Origin: Vibrio tasmaniensis
GTDB lineage: Bacteria; Pseudomonadota; Gammaproteobacteria; Enterobacterales; Vibrionaceae
Reading direction: 5' to 3'
DNA: 64,000 nucleotides
Assembly (NCBI RefSeq): GCF_024347635.1
Contig: NZ_AP025511.1
Coordinates: 310,001 to 374,000 of the forward strand
Both the position numbers and the translations under genes were made by a program. The notes below the pieces were generated by a model that had not been told where the DNA came from, did no database searches, and worked only from the letters and a program-made list of their open reading frames with translations. Of the stretch, positions 17,286-25,436 are shown in pieces. How positions within the stretch are numbered: the first letter of the stretch is position 1; each line of letters opens with the position of its first letter.

Positions 17286-18563
17286 ATGACAACCTTATTA
17301 ATCAAGAACGCGAAACTTCAGGACCAAGAAGGCTTGAAACAGATTCTGATTGAAAATGGTCAATTTTCTCGCATTCTCGATAATGACGCTCAAATCGATC
17401 ATCAAGGTGACATCCTTGATGCTGAAGGTGGTATTGCGGTTTCTCCATTCTGTGAACCGCACATCCACCTAGATACCACTCAAACTGCTGGTGAGCCTAA
17501 CTGGAACATCTCTGGTACTTTGTTTGAAGGTATTGAGCGTTGGGCTGAGCGTAAAGAATTGTTATCAATCGAAGACGTAAAGTCTCGTGCCAAGCAAACA
17601 CTGAAATGGCAGATAGCTAATGGTGTTCAACACGTGCGTACACACGTTGATGTCTCTGACCCAACGTTAGTTGCGTTAAAAGCGATGGTTGAAGTTCGTG
17701 AAGAGATGAAAGAGTGGGTCGACATCCAGATCGTTGCATTCCCTCAAGAAGGCATTCTTTCATACCCTAACGGCAAAGAGTTGCTTGAAGAAGCAGTCAA
17801 GATCGGCGCTGACGTTATCGGTGCTATCCCCCATTTCGAATTCACTCGTGAATACGGTATTGAATCTCTGCATTATGTGTTCGAGCTTGCACGCAAGTAC
17901 GACTGCCTGATCGACGTTCACTGTGATGAGATTGATGACGAGCAATCTCGCTTTGTTGAAACGCTGGCAGCCCTTGCGCACAAATTCGAAATGGGTGAGA
18001 AGGTAACGGCAAGCCATACCACAGCGATGGGTTCATACAATGGTGCTTACGCATCTCGCCTATTCCGTCTACTGAAGATGTCTGGTATTAACTTCGTGGC
18101 AAACCCATTAGTGAATATTCACTTACAGGGTCGCTTCGACGACTACCCGAAACGCCGTGGCGTAACGCGAGTTAAAGAGATGCTCGCCGCAAATATCAAT
18201 GTGTGTTTCGGCCACGATGATGTGTTTGACCCTTGGTACCCACTGGGCACAGCAAACATGCTTCAAGTTCTGCACATGGGACTGCACGTAACGCAAGTGA
18301 TGGGCTACGACCAAATCAACACTTCGCTTGATTTGATCAGCAAAAATTCAGCACGCACACTGCATATCCAAGACAACTACGGTATTGAAGAAGGTAAGCC
18401 AGGAAGCTTACTAATTCTTCCTGCAGATAACGGTTTTGATGCAGTACGTCGCCAAGTTCCAGTGCAGTACTCTATTCGCCACGGAAAAATAATCGCAGAG
18501 ACTCAACCAGCTAAGACTAAAATTAATTTAGATAAGACTGAAGATATCAACTTCAAACGATAA
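17286..18563 (+). CDS. codA: Cytosine deaminase
   Basis: 425 residues, amidohydrolase superfamily. Metal and catalytic residues are visible: HxH in EPHIHLDTT, His and Glu in DVHCDEIDD, and Asp in [15 protein letters not shown]. It converts cytosine to uracil and ammonia in the cytosol, giving pyrimidine salvage together with CodB. AAGGA precedes the ATG and the gene is cotranscribed with codB. The C-terminal tail is slightly extended with Lys/Asp-rich sequence. A terminator follows at 18584. Confidence 0.97.
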   Translation: MTTLLIKNAKLQDQEGLKQILIENGQFSRILDNDAQIDHQGDILDAEGGIAVSPFCEPHIHLDTTQTAGEPNWNISGTLFEGIERWAERKELLSIEDVKSRAKQTLKWQIANGVQHVRTHVDVSDPTLVALKAMVEVREEMKEWVDIQIVAFPQEGILSYPNGKELLEEAVKIGADVIGAIPHFEFTREYGIESLHYVFELARKYDCLIDVHCDEIDDEQSRFVETLAALAHKFEMGEKVTASHTTAMGSYNGAYASRLFRLLKMSGINFVANPLVNIHLQGRFDDYPKRRGVTRVKEMLAANINVCFGHDDVFDPWYPLGTANMLQVLHMGLHVTQVMGYDQINTSLDLISKNSARTLHIQDNYGIEEGKPGSLLILPADNGFDAVRRQVPVQYSIRHGKIIAETQPAKTKINLDKTEDINFKR

Positions 18564-18583
18564 TATCGTCTATACTAACGAAG

Positions 18584-18608
18584 AAAAGGAGGCTTAGGCT
18601 TCCTTTTT
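18584..18608 (+). terminator. Terminator of codBA
   Basis: AAAAGGA (18584-18590) pairs with TCCTTTT (18601-18607), and GGC/GGC-type inner pairing closes the loop; a T-run ends at 18608. Confidence 0.8.
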
Positions 18609-18923
18609 ACTTTGTCATGGCGTGTAACTTTATAAACCTATCAGCTGTTGTAGGTAGTTTTTGTTAACGAGCGCAACATGACAAAAAACTCGCTGATTTA
18701 TCAATCAATGAGTGTACAACCCGAAAGACTGTGTTAACATGCACTCGCTCTGTTAGCCGGAGTTATTTAAGTTAGATGAATAGTAAAAAATGACATGTAA
18801 AATCGTTACCCGTTTTTGTAAGTAGTTTTTCCTTATTTCTTAGCAATATTAAATAATTCAATTATCAGCGCATTGCAGTAATGCAATCAACAATTTAGAA
18901 AATTTATGAATAAGGGACAAATT
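18609..18923 (+). other. Intergenic region and probable long leader of the cold-shock gene
   Basis: About 315 bases without a gene. AT-rich, with many T- and A-runs close to the cold-shock gene, as expected for a long cold-shock mRNA leader. I could not place a promoter or a defined fold with confidence. Confidence 0.35.
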
Positions 18924-19136
18924 ATGTCTAACACAAATACTGGCACTGTAAAATGGTTTAACGAAGAGAAAGGTTTCGGTTTCATTTCTCAAGACAACGG
19001 CGGCGCTGACGTATTCGTACACTTCCGTGCTATCGCTTCTGAAGGTTTCAAAACTCTGAAAGAAGGCCAAAAGGTTTCTTTCGAAGTTGAAAACGGTCAA
19101 AAAGGCCTACAAGCAGCAAACGTTGTTGCTCAATAA
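18924..19136 (+). CDS. CspA-family cold-shock protein
   Basis: 70 residues from ATG 18924, chosen over ATG 18906 because AAGGGA lies just upstream and the protein then begins [12 protein letters not shown] like other family members. The RNA-binding motifs KGFGFI (RNP1) and VFVHF (RNP2) are intact. It is a single-stranded nucleic-acid chaperone of the cytosol. The gene stands alone with its own terminator. Which Vibrio Csp paralogue this is cannot be decided. Confidence 0.95.
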   Translation: MSNTNTGTVKWFNEEKGFGFISQDNGGADVFVHFRAIASEGFKTLKEGQKVSFEVENGQKGLQAANVVAQ

Positions 19137-19161
19137 TTAGCTTTTAGCTAAAAAGAATTCT

Positions 19162-19190
19162 AAAGCGCTGATTTTTATCGGCGCTTTTTT
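19162..19190 (+). terminator. Terminator of cold-shock gene
   Basis: AAAGCGC (19162-19168) and GCGCTTT (19181-19187), with GAT/ATC inner pairing, followed by a T-run to 19190. Confidence 0.9.
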
Positions 19191-19280
19191 ATGCCTGAAA
19201 GAAAACTTCCACTAAGTTACTGTCTCTTCCACACACACTCCTATTACCCATTTTTCGGCAGAGCATTTTTAGCAAGCCGA

Positions 19281-19382
19281 GTGTTTTAACAGACTAAGGT
19301 TTTTAAAAGACTAAGGGGTTGAATAGACTAAGCACTTTAAAAGACTAAATACTTTAGCAAGTTCAGGGTTTGAACAATCTAA
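19281..19382. repeat. Degenerate 17-bp tandem repeat, six units
   Basis: Units of exactly 17 bases run from 19281: GTGTTTTAACAGACTAA, GGTTTTTAAAAGACTAA, GGGGTTGAATAGACTAA, GCACTTTAAAAGACTAA, then two more diverged units. The first four end in AGACTAA. No gene or known element overlaps. The rest of the 19137-19644 gap is AT-rich with nothing else recognised. Confidence 0.85.
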
Positions 19383-19644
19383 AATGACCCATTATTGAAC
19401 ACGATTAGTATCACAGCCAACCCTTGCCAACAGTCGTATCCCCTCTAAACCGGACCTCTCCTTTTTGGTCAAAGAACACTCTATTTATCATTCGATATAG
19501 ATATGCAATCGATTTCCATAATAAAAATGAGTTGTTTACCCAATCCTCATCCATTAATTATATAATTTTTAAAGCAAAGATCGGTAAAATCCGCTAATCT
19601 TGGTCACAGTGGCTTAAGTTAGTTTGGTATCTGTAGTAAAAATA

Positions 19645-20661
19645 ATGAACAAAGACGAATTTCAAAAATCCACCGCAAATCTAAAAAAAGCGGTGCCTCT
19701 TATGATGAAGAACAGAGTGTCTACCACACCTGCGAATTACGCACTTTGGTACACCTATGTTGATAATGCTATTCCACAGCTGACTAAAGACATGGATGGT
19801 ATTTTGGAACACTATGGCATTTGTCCCCCAGCCGTTGGTGAGCAACTTTACAATAATTATGTTGCGAGCAAATCTGAAACGAATATCAATGACCTCCGCG
19901 CTAATTTAGAACTGTTAGTCTCGGAAGTTTCAAATTCGATGAATGATACATTGACCGATACCTCCGCCTTTTCCGACATGATCGATAAAAACTTCGAGGA
20001 CTTGGCTCGCGTTGATAATGAAAGTCTATCGATCGACGAAGTCATGTCTTTAGTTCGTCAGCTGGTTTCTGAATCTCGTCATATTCGTCACTCTACTCAA
20101 TTTTTGAACTCTCAGTTGAACTCTGCAACATCAGAAATCACCAAGCTAAAATCTCAGCTGATAGAAGTGCAGAAAGACGCGCTCTTTGACAGTACAACGA
20201 CACTCTATAACCGCCGCTCTTTTGACCTTGATATAGAGACCTTATGTGAAGCGAAACAACCTCTGTGTTTGATTCTTCTCGACATTGATCATTTTAAAAA
20301 CTTCAACGACACCTATGGCCACTTGTTTGGTGACATGGTTCTTAAAGGTATTGCGCGCAAGTTAAAACAAATGTGCCGTGAAGGTATTTCTGCTTACCGA
20401 TTTGGTGGTGAAGAGTTCGCGATAATCGTGCCAAACAAATCATTACGCATTGCACGCCAGCTTGCTGACACCAACCGCCGCTCTCTAGAAAAGCTATCGA
20501 TTAAAGATCGTCGTAGCGGGCAACAGGTTGGCAATATCACAGCATCGTTTGGGGTAGCTGAACTTGAACCCGGTGAATCGGCACAATCACTGATCGAACG
20601 CGCTGATAAGTTACTTTACGAAGCGAAATCCCTGGGTCGTAACCGGGTCATGCCCCTTTAA
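19645..20661 (+). CDS. Diguanylate cyclase (GGDEF)
   Basis: 338 residues from ATG 19645; an in-frame TTG lies seven codons upstream. The N-terminal half (about 1-165) is soluble and helical, ending in a coiled coil (QLNSATSEITKLKSQLIEVQ). The C-terminal GGDEF domain has LLDIDHFKNFNDTYGHLFGD and the active site RFGGEEFAII. The inhibitory I-site position reads REGI instead of RxxD, so product feedback is probably lost. It makes c-di-GMP in the cytosol. No phosphoreceiver domain is present and the input signal is unknown. Confidence 0.93.
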   Translation: MNKDEFQKSTANLKKAVPLMMKNRVSTTPANYALWYTYVDNAIPQLTKDMDGILEHYGICPPAVGEQLYNNYVASKSETNINDLRANLELLVSEVSNSMNDTLTDTSAFSDMIDKNFEDLARVDNESLSIDEVMSLVRQLVSESRHIRHSTQFLNSQLNSATSEITKLKSQLIEVQKDALFDSTTTLYNRRSFDLDIETLCEAKQPLCLILLDIDHFKNFNDTYGHLFGDMVLKGIARKLKQMCREGISAYRFGGEEFAIIVPNKSLRIARQLADTNRRSLEKLSIKDRRSGQQVGNITASFGVAELEPGESAQSLIERADKLLYEAKSLGRNRVMPL

Positions 20662-20729
20662 GTTTAATCTCTGATGTGACTTAACTAGCGCCAGCGAAGC
20701 ACTAATCAATATTCGTTGGAAAGAACATC

Positions 20730-20776
20730 AAAAAGCCCCAAAGATTCACTCACGAGTTAATCTTTGGGGCTTTTTT
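20730..20776. terminator. Terminator after diguanylate cyclase gene
   Basis: A long stem AAAAGCCCCAAAGATT with its complement (20730-20746 and 20759-20776), ending in TTTTTT. The A-run at the left arm makes it usable on both strands. Confidence 0.9.
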
Positions 20777-20857
20777 GTTGGTAATGGGTAATGTATCGAT
20801 TTAGTACTTACTAGCTGGGTTCAAAACCTTCAGCATTCTAAATCTTATTTCATACCA

Positions 20858-21454
20858 CTAAAGTTGGTAGCAATAATTCAGGCAGTAATCTTCACCACTC
20901 TTAGCTCGAAACTCTTTGTCTTCACTGCATGCCTTTGGTTTACCCTTTGCATCGCCTTGAATCAAACTGATCCAGTGACGCATTGCTGCTATGGTCTCGT
21001 CGCGGATTGTGGTCGTTGCTTCCATTGGCAATTGGCTAAACGTGGTGCATGACTCTAACTGAATATCATCAATCTCTACCAACTCAATACAACCCGTTCC
21101 TTTATGGCAGCCAAACATCACTTCTAGGTGGCTCCCGCTACCATCTCGGAACAGTATAGAGTCTGGGTCATTCTTCTCTCCCATGTACGCTACAAATCGC
21201 TTGGGATGCTTTAAGCCACTATGTTGTCCATCTTTGAAGTAAGCCATAATATGACGGTAGTCGACTACGTAGCTTGTTACATCTTGGTGCGAGCCGTTCT
21301 CTAGTGGAAACAGGCGATCAAGTAGCTGCTTTGCTTTCACTTGCTTCTGAGTTTGCTTATTCGCACTGATTGCCTCCACGGCAAAGACAGCTTCAGCGAT
21401 AAATGGCTTTGATTGTTTTTGGATTTCTGTTTTATCGAATGTCAGCATATTCAT
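20858..21454 (-). CDS. Orphan malate-synthase-like (insertion) domain protein
   Basis: 198 residues; ATG 21454 follows AAAGGGAAAG. No signal peptide or membrane segment. The middle region resembles the beta-rich insertion domain of malate synthase: LLDRLFPLENGSHQDVTSY, then SGLKHPKRFVAYMGE, then DPDSILFRDGSGSHLEV. The catalytic barrel is absent, so it cannot be a malate synthase by itself. The C-terminus is cysteine rich (CSEDKEF, YCLNYCYQL). It is divergent from a DUF3612-type regulator whose relatives, as far as I recall, accompany glyoxylate-shunt genes. The function is unknown; family assignment is by eye. Confidence 0.6.
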   Translation of the reverse strand: MNMLTFDKTEIQKQSKPFIAEAVFAVEAISANKQTQKQVKAKQLLDRLFPLENGSHQDVTSYVVDYRHIMAYFKDGQHSGLKHPKRFVAYMGEKNDPDSILFRDGSGSHLEVMFGCHKGTGCIELVEIDDIQLESCTTFSQLPMEATTTIRDETIAAMRHWISLIQGDAKGKPKACSEDKEFRAKSGEDYCLNYCYQL

Positions 21455-21493
21455 AGTCTTTCCCTTTGAGCCATCCGGTGAAAACTCACCGAG

Positions 21494-21636
21494 TTTTACA
21501 ACAATAATGTGTCCTGGAGCAATTATTCCAAACTAACGTTTAATTTATTTGTCATTTTGTGAATTGCTCAGTTTGTAGACTAACGCTTTTTTGCATACAA
21601 TTTCACAACAAAAATTTTACAATGTGAATTTTACAA
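21494..21636. promoter_or_regulatory. Repeated TTTTACAA / TTTGTGAA motifs in divergent promoter
   Basis: TTTTACAA occurs at 21494-21501, 21615-21622 and 21629-21636; the last two lie in a 9-base direct repeat with 14-base period ending just before the regulator ATG. TTTGTGAA (21556-21563) has an inverted partner TTCACAA (21603-21609). These are candidate operators for autoregulation. Confidence 0.5.
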
Positions 21637-21638
21637 AT

Positions 21639-23153
21639 ATGGCCTTGTCAAAAAGTTTAGTTCGTCAGTCACATTTCCTAGGTACTAAAATACGTAACCT
21701 AAGAAAACGTAACCATTTAACGATGGAAGACCTGTCTGCGCGTTGTATTAGAATCAACCCAGAATACGCACCTTCCGTTTCTTACCTATCAATGATTGAA
21801 CGCGGAAAGCGGGTGCCAAGCATCGATATGCTGGAAGTGATTGCGCAGGTCTTTCAGAAGACACCAACCTGGTTCCTCGACGACGAATCCGAACAACAAG
21901 CCATTGCTCCTGATAAAGGGAATCGTGGGGGGATAAGTGGTATGGCACTCGAGCCGAGCTTTCTATTCTCCAACGACATCCTGCAAATTGCGATTCCAGA
22001 GATGCTATCGCAAACAGGAATCTCAGGCCGTCAGTTTGCGCACCTCTTGATTCGAGCACACCAAGAGAGCAATCAGAACCACTTCCCTGACCTTGAGCGT
22101 GCAGCGGAAGAAGTTGGCTTAAAACGCCTTAACCTCAGCGTAGAAGACCTTATAGACATAGCTAGAAGCCTAGGAATCAACATCCGTTGGGTAACACGTA
22201 CACCGAAAGACGTTGTTGATGAGCTCGGAATTAATGCCAAACAGCTCGTCACTTCGTTCTTTGAACCTCCCAGTACCATCTTCTTAAACGAAATTCTGAA
22301 AGAGTACCCGACTCGACTGAAATACGATTTGTCTGTCTATATCGGCCATTGCATTCTTCATAGCAAAGAAGGCCTGAAGAGTGTGTTGTCGGTCGGCAAC
22401 AACAATACATGGGACGACAATCAGGTTTCAGGATCTTCACAGCTCAACTCCCAAGACATCCTTCAAGCATGGCGAGACTTTGAATCCAGCTTCTTTGCTG
22501 GCGCACTTCTTTGCCCGAAAGTTCCATTTAGACAGTTGCTTGACCGCACTGGTTACGAAATCGACGTTCACAAAAGAGCGGGGGTTTCCCCCTCTGTTGC
22601 TATGCGTCGAATGACGGTAGTATCGCCCTACCCTCACTGGCACTACTTTGATGCTTATGGGCCAGGGAAACTCAAGGCGGTGTACCGCGGGAACGGGATT
22701 CCACTGCCTTGGGGAAATATGAGAACGGTCGCCGACCCATGTCAACATTGGGCTGTATTCCGCCGATTGTCAGAACCTCGCGCAGGGAGTTCGGCTCAAA
22801 TATCTATTTTAAATGTGGGTGATGAGCCAAGAATCTACTGCTGTGAATCCATCAATATGACGGATCCTGCGGGTAACAATCGCGTATTGTGTGCTGGCAT
22901 AGACCTTAACCCAGCGATTGATGCTCAAGGCGGTAATTCAAGAGACATTGCAGAGCAACTTAAAGCGTCATGCGTTAACAATGGTGGTTCTGTGGTAATA
23001 CCGCGTAACATCAAGAAAGATCTCACGACAATAGCCAAAATTCTAAATATAAATTGGATTGAACGTGGGATTGAGACAGAGGCTAGGCTTATCTGCTCTA
23101 GAGGTGGAGAATGCCCTCGCCAGCCAAGCTGTTACTCGAAGTGTTGTGAGTAA
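21639..23153 (+). CDS. XRE-family regulator with C-terminal DUF3612-type domain
   Basis: 504 residues from ATG 21639; an earlier TTG at 21591 is in frame but unlikely. The N-terminal helix-turn-helix spans about 15-75 (LGTKIRNLRKRNHLTMEDLS, SYLSMIERGKRVPSIDMLEV). The long C-terminal part resembles the ScfR/RamB-like short-chain-fatty-acyl regulators; its end carries a cysteine cluster CSRGGECPRQPSCYSKCCE that may bind a metal. Such regulators usually sense acyl-CoA and control acetate or glyoxylate metabolism (family knowledge). It is divergent from the malate-synthase-like gene and convergent with a qrr gene 29 bases away. Confidence 0.85.
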   Translation: MALSKSLVRQSHFLGTKIRNLRKRNHLTMEDLSARCIRINPEYAPSVSYLSMIERGKRVPSIDMLEVIAQVFQKTPTWFLDDESEQQAIAPDKGNRGGISGMALEPSFLFSNDILQIAIPEMLSQTGISGRQFAHLLIRAHQESNQNHFPDLERAAEEVGLKRLNLSVEDLIDIARSLGINIRWVTRTPKDVVDELGINAKQLVTSFFEPPSTIFLNEILKEYPTRLKYDLSVYIGHCILHSKEGLKSVLSVGNNNTWDDNQVSGSSQLNSQDILQAWRDFESSFFAGALLCPKVPFRQLLDRTGYEIDVHKRAGVSPSVAMRRMTVVSPYPHWHYFDAYGPGKLKAVYRGNGIPLPWGNMRTVADPCQHWAVFRRLSEPRAGSSAQISILNVGDEPRIYCCESINMTDPAGNNRVLCAGIDLNPAIDAQGGNSRDIAEQLKASCVNNGGSVVIPRNIKKDLTTIAKILNINWIERGIETEARLICSRGGECPRQPSCYSKCCE

Positions 23154-23182
23154 AACCAACAAGTCGAACCTAAAATTCAGGC

Positions 23183-23290
23183 AAAAAAAAACCAATCACA
23201 AAAGGGTGATTGGTCATATATTTTGTGTGAACAATATGGGTTCACTAACAACGTCAGTTGGCTAGGTGACCCTCGGCTTAAGAAGGGTCA
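23183..23290 (-). ncRNA. qrr: Qrr quorum-regulatory small RNA (right copy)
   Basis: About 108 nt, on the minus strand from 23290. The first 52 bases are identical to the left copy, including the 5' hairpin and the luxR/hapR pairing core. The 3' part differs. The terminator stem ACCAATCAC (23191-23199) pairs with GTGATTGGT (23206-23214), followed on the minus strand by a run of T (23183-23190). It ends 29 bases beyond the stop of the convergent regulator gene. Confidence 0.95.
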
Positions 23291-23301
23291 CTATTACTAA
23301 T

Positions 23302-23317
23302 GCACTATGCGTGCCAA
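23302..23317 (-). promoter_or_regulatory. Sigma-54 promoter of qrr (right copy)
   Basis: On the minus strand TTGGCACGCATAGTGC, with GG at 23315-23314 and GC at 23303-23302, 10 bases apart. The predicted start is 23290, matching the first base of the conserved RNA. Confidence 0.92.
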
Positions 23318-23378
23318 CTTTAAACATACGTATTTACTACGCATCTGAACACGTATTCACCATAAATGCTTGTTTGTT

Positions 23379-23404
23379 TTGCAAACTGAAATTGCAAATT
23401 GCAA
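23379..23404 (-). promoter_or_regulatory. Putative LuxO enhancer of right qrr
   Basis: TTGCAAATTGCAA (23392-23404) is a perfect TTGCA-N3-TGCAA match, with a weaker half-copy TTGCAAACTGAA beside it (23379-23390). It is about 75-100 bases upstream of the sigma-54 promoter. Confidence 0.75.
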
Positions 23405-23545
23405 AATCCAACAAATCGCTAGTGATTATGTTGTTATTAATAGATCATTAAAGATTAATTTCTCTTCCTATAAATACCTACTTTTCAATAAATTCGATAG
23501 CTTCAACTCCGAAAAAACCTCTTCTTGTTTACTTAATGACACCCA

Positions 23546-23580
23546 TAAAAAAACGCGAACATTGAAATTCAATATTCGCG
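23546..23580 (-). terminator. Terminator of rhlE
   Basis: CGCGAA (23554-23559) pairs with TTCGCG (23575-23580) and ATTGAA with TTCAAT inside; the A-run at 23546-23552 gives a U-tract on the minus strand. Confidence 0.85.
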
Positions 23581-23685
23581 CTTGTTCGAGTTCGATAGCA
23601 GGAAGTCGTCAATGAACGAAAACCCTCCTACGAAGCGATCTCGTTACATAATCTTTGTAAAGCTACCTGATCAACGTTCTGTCTA

Positions 23686-25272
23686 CTATTTCTGAGGTGC
23701 AGGCTTAGAACGACTTCTAGATGGTCGGTTAGTCGAAGGTTTATTTCCTGTTGGCTTGTTACCTGCTGGTTTGTTCGAACCATTACCGCCACCGAAACCA
23801 GACTTCTTAGGTTTACCTGCACCAGCTGGCTTGCCAGAGCTATTGGTAGAAGGCTTGTTAGCCGCATTACCGCGCTTATAGTTGCTGCCATTATTTCTTA
23901 AAGATTTATCATCACCAGCAGAGTTGCTGTCAGAAGCTTTGTTGCCTGAGTTAGGCTTGTTCGCATTAGGCTTACGCTTAGGAGCAGAACCTGAACCAGA
24001 TACATGACGTTTGTTCTTACCTGCTGGTTTGTGTCCACGAGCGTTGTCACCAGAACGTTGACCATCCGAGTGTTCGCGTGTCTTTTTCGGCTTCTTAGGC
24101 TTAATCGGACGCGAATCCAAACGAGATTCTGGCAGCTTGTTTACGGGTGCAAAACCTTCAAGTTCACGACGTTCAAGCACTTGCTGAATAAGGCGCTCAA
24201 TACCAAACAGTTCACCCACTTCATCAGCACAAACCAGTGAAATTGCTTTACCAACTTCACCAGCACGGCCAGTACGACCAATACGGTGAACGTAATCTTC
24301 TGATACGTTTGGAAGGTCGAAGTTAACCACTTGAGGCAATTGTGGGATGTCGATACCACGAGCAGCGATATCGGTCGCTACAAGTACTCGTACCTTACCT
24401 GTTTTAAAGTTCTCTAATGCTTTAGTACGTGCGCCTTGGCTCTTGTTGCCATGAATAGGTGCCGCAGAGATGCCTTGCTCGTCAAGGAAATGAGAAAGCT
24501 TGTTCGCACCGTGTTTCGTTTTGCTGAACACGAGCACTTGTCGCCAATCATTATCTTTGATCAGCTTCGCTAGCATTGCGCTTTTTTTCTTTTTATCTAC
24601 TGGATAAATGCTTTGTTCAACAGTTGGTGCCGTTGAGTTTGCAGGGCTTACTGAGATTTCAACAGGATTGTTGACTAAGCCTTTAGCCAAGCCACGAATA
24701 TCATCAGAGAACGTTGCTGAGAACAGTAGGTTCTGACGCTTCTTAGGCAAGAAAGCCAAGATCTTACGGATGTCGCGAATGAAACCCATGTCTAGCATGC
24801 GGTCAGCTTCATCTAACACAAGGATCTCTAGCTGATCAAAACGCACCGCATTTTGATTGTATAGGTCAAGTAGGCGACCCGGCGTTGCCACCAGCACATC
24901 ACTGCCTTTACGCAGTTTTTGCATCTGAGGATTAATTTTCACACCACCAAACACCACCGTAGAAGTAAGAGGTAAGTTAATACCGTACTTCACTACGCTG
25001 CCATTCACTTGCGCAGCAAGCTCACGGGTTGGTGTTAGCACTAGCGCACGTACTTGGTTCTGACGTACGCGAGGGCCTTTAGATAACATTTCCAGAATAG
25101 GTAGCGTGAAGCCTGCAGTTTTACCTGTACCTGTTTGAGCAGCGGCCATTACATCTTTGCCCGTTAGGACAGCTGGTACGGCTTTCTCTTGGATTGGTGA
25201 TGGCTTATCGTAACCTTGTGCTTCAATAGCTTTAAGGATCGGTTCAGAAAGGCCAAGGGAGGTAAAACTCAT
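23686..25272 (-). CDS. rhlE: DEAD-box ATP-dependent RNA helicase, RhlE type
   Basis: 528 residues. Two RecA domains (about 1-375) carry all motifs: Q-motif, AAQTGTGKT (Walker A), [30 protein letters not shown] and [11 protein letters not shown] basic, low-complexity tail of about 150 residues is rich in Lys, Asn, Gly and Ser (repeats such as [14 protein letters not shown]), which probably gives extra RNA contacts. It remodels RNA in the cytosol, in ribosome assembly and mRNA decay. It stands as a single gene with its own terminator. Confidence 0.95.
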   Translation of the reverse strand: MSFTSLGLSEPILKAIEAQGYDKPSPIQEKAVPAVLTGKDVMAAAQTGTGKTAGFTLPILEMLSKGPRVRQNQVRALVLTPTRELAAQVNGSVVKYGINLPLTSTVVFGGVKINPQMQKLRKGSDVLVATPGRLLDLYNQNAVRFDQLEILVLDEADRMLDMGFIRDIRKILAFLPKKRQNLLFSATFSDDIRGLAKGLVNNPVEISVSPANSTAPTVEQSIYPVDKKKKSAMLAKLIKDNDWRQVLVFSKTKHGANKLSHFLDEQGISAAPIHGNKSQGARTKALENFKTGKVRVLVATDIAARGIDIPQLPQVVNFDLPNVSEDYVHRIGRTGRAGEVGKAISLVCADEVGELFGIERLIQQVLERRELEGFAPVNKLPESRLDSRPIKPKKPKKTREHSDGQRSGDNARGHKPAGKNKRHVSGSGSAPKRKPNANKPNSGNKASDSNSAGDDKSLRNNGSNYKRGNAANKPSTNSSGKPAGAGKPKKSGFGGGNGSNKPAGNKPTGNKPSTNRPSRSRSKPAPQK

Positions 25273-25436
25273 AGATTATTTTCTCAGTTGAATAACATTT
25301 AGTATGAGCAACGCGCAGAAAGAAGTCGTTGCTACAGCTTTCGCTCATCAATAGAATTGATAAGGAGCAAAGCGCGGTATTCTGAGGCTTTTCCCCACAT
25401 TCAGCAACTAAATTCTAATAACAGATCCAATCCAAC

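Noticed and set aside
19169-19280. Small RNA gene after csp
   Set aside because: Only the csp terminator is defined; no promoter plus terminator pair bounds a separate transcript.
21591-21638. Upstream TTG start for the DUF3612-type regulator
   Set aside because: It would place the candidate operator repeats inside the coding region and add 16 unusual residues; ATG 21639 is more typical.
23266-23451. Small plus-strand ORF over the qrr promoter
   Set aside because: It overlaps the sigma-54 promoter and LuxO site of the qrr gene and lacks a ribosome site.
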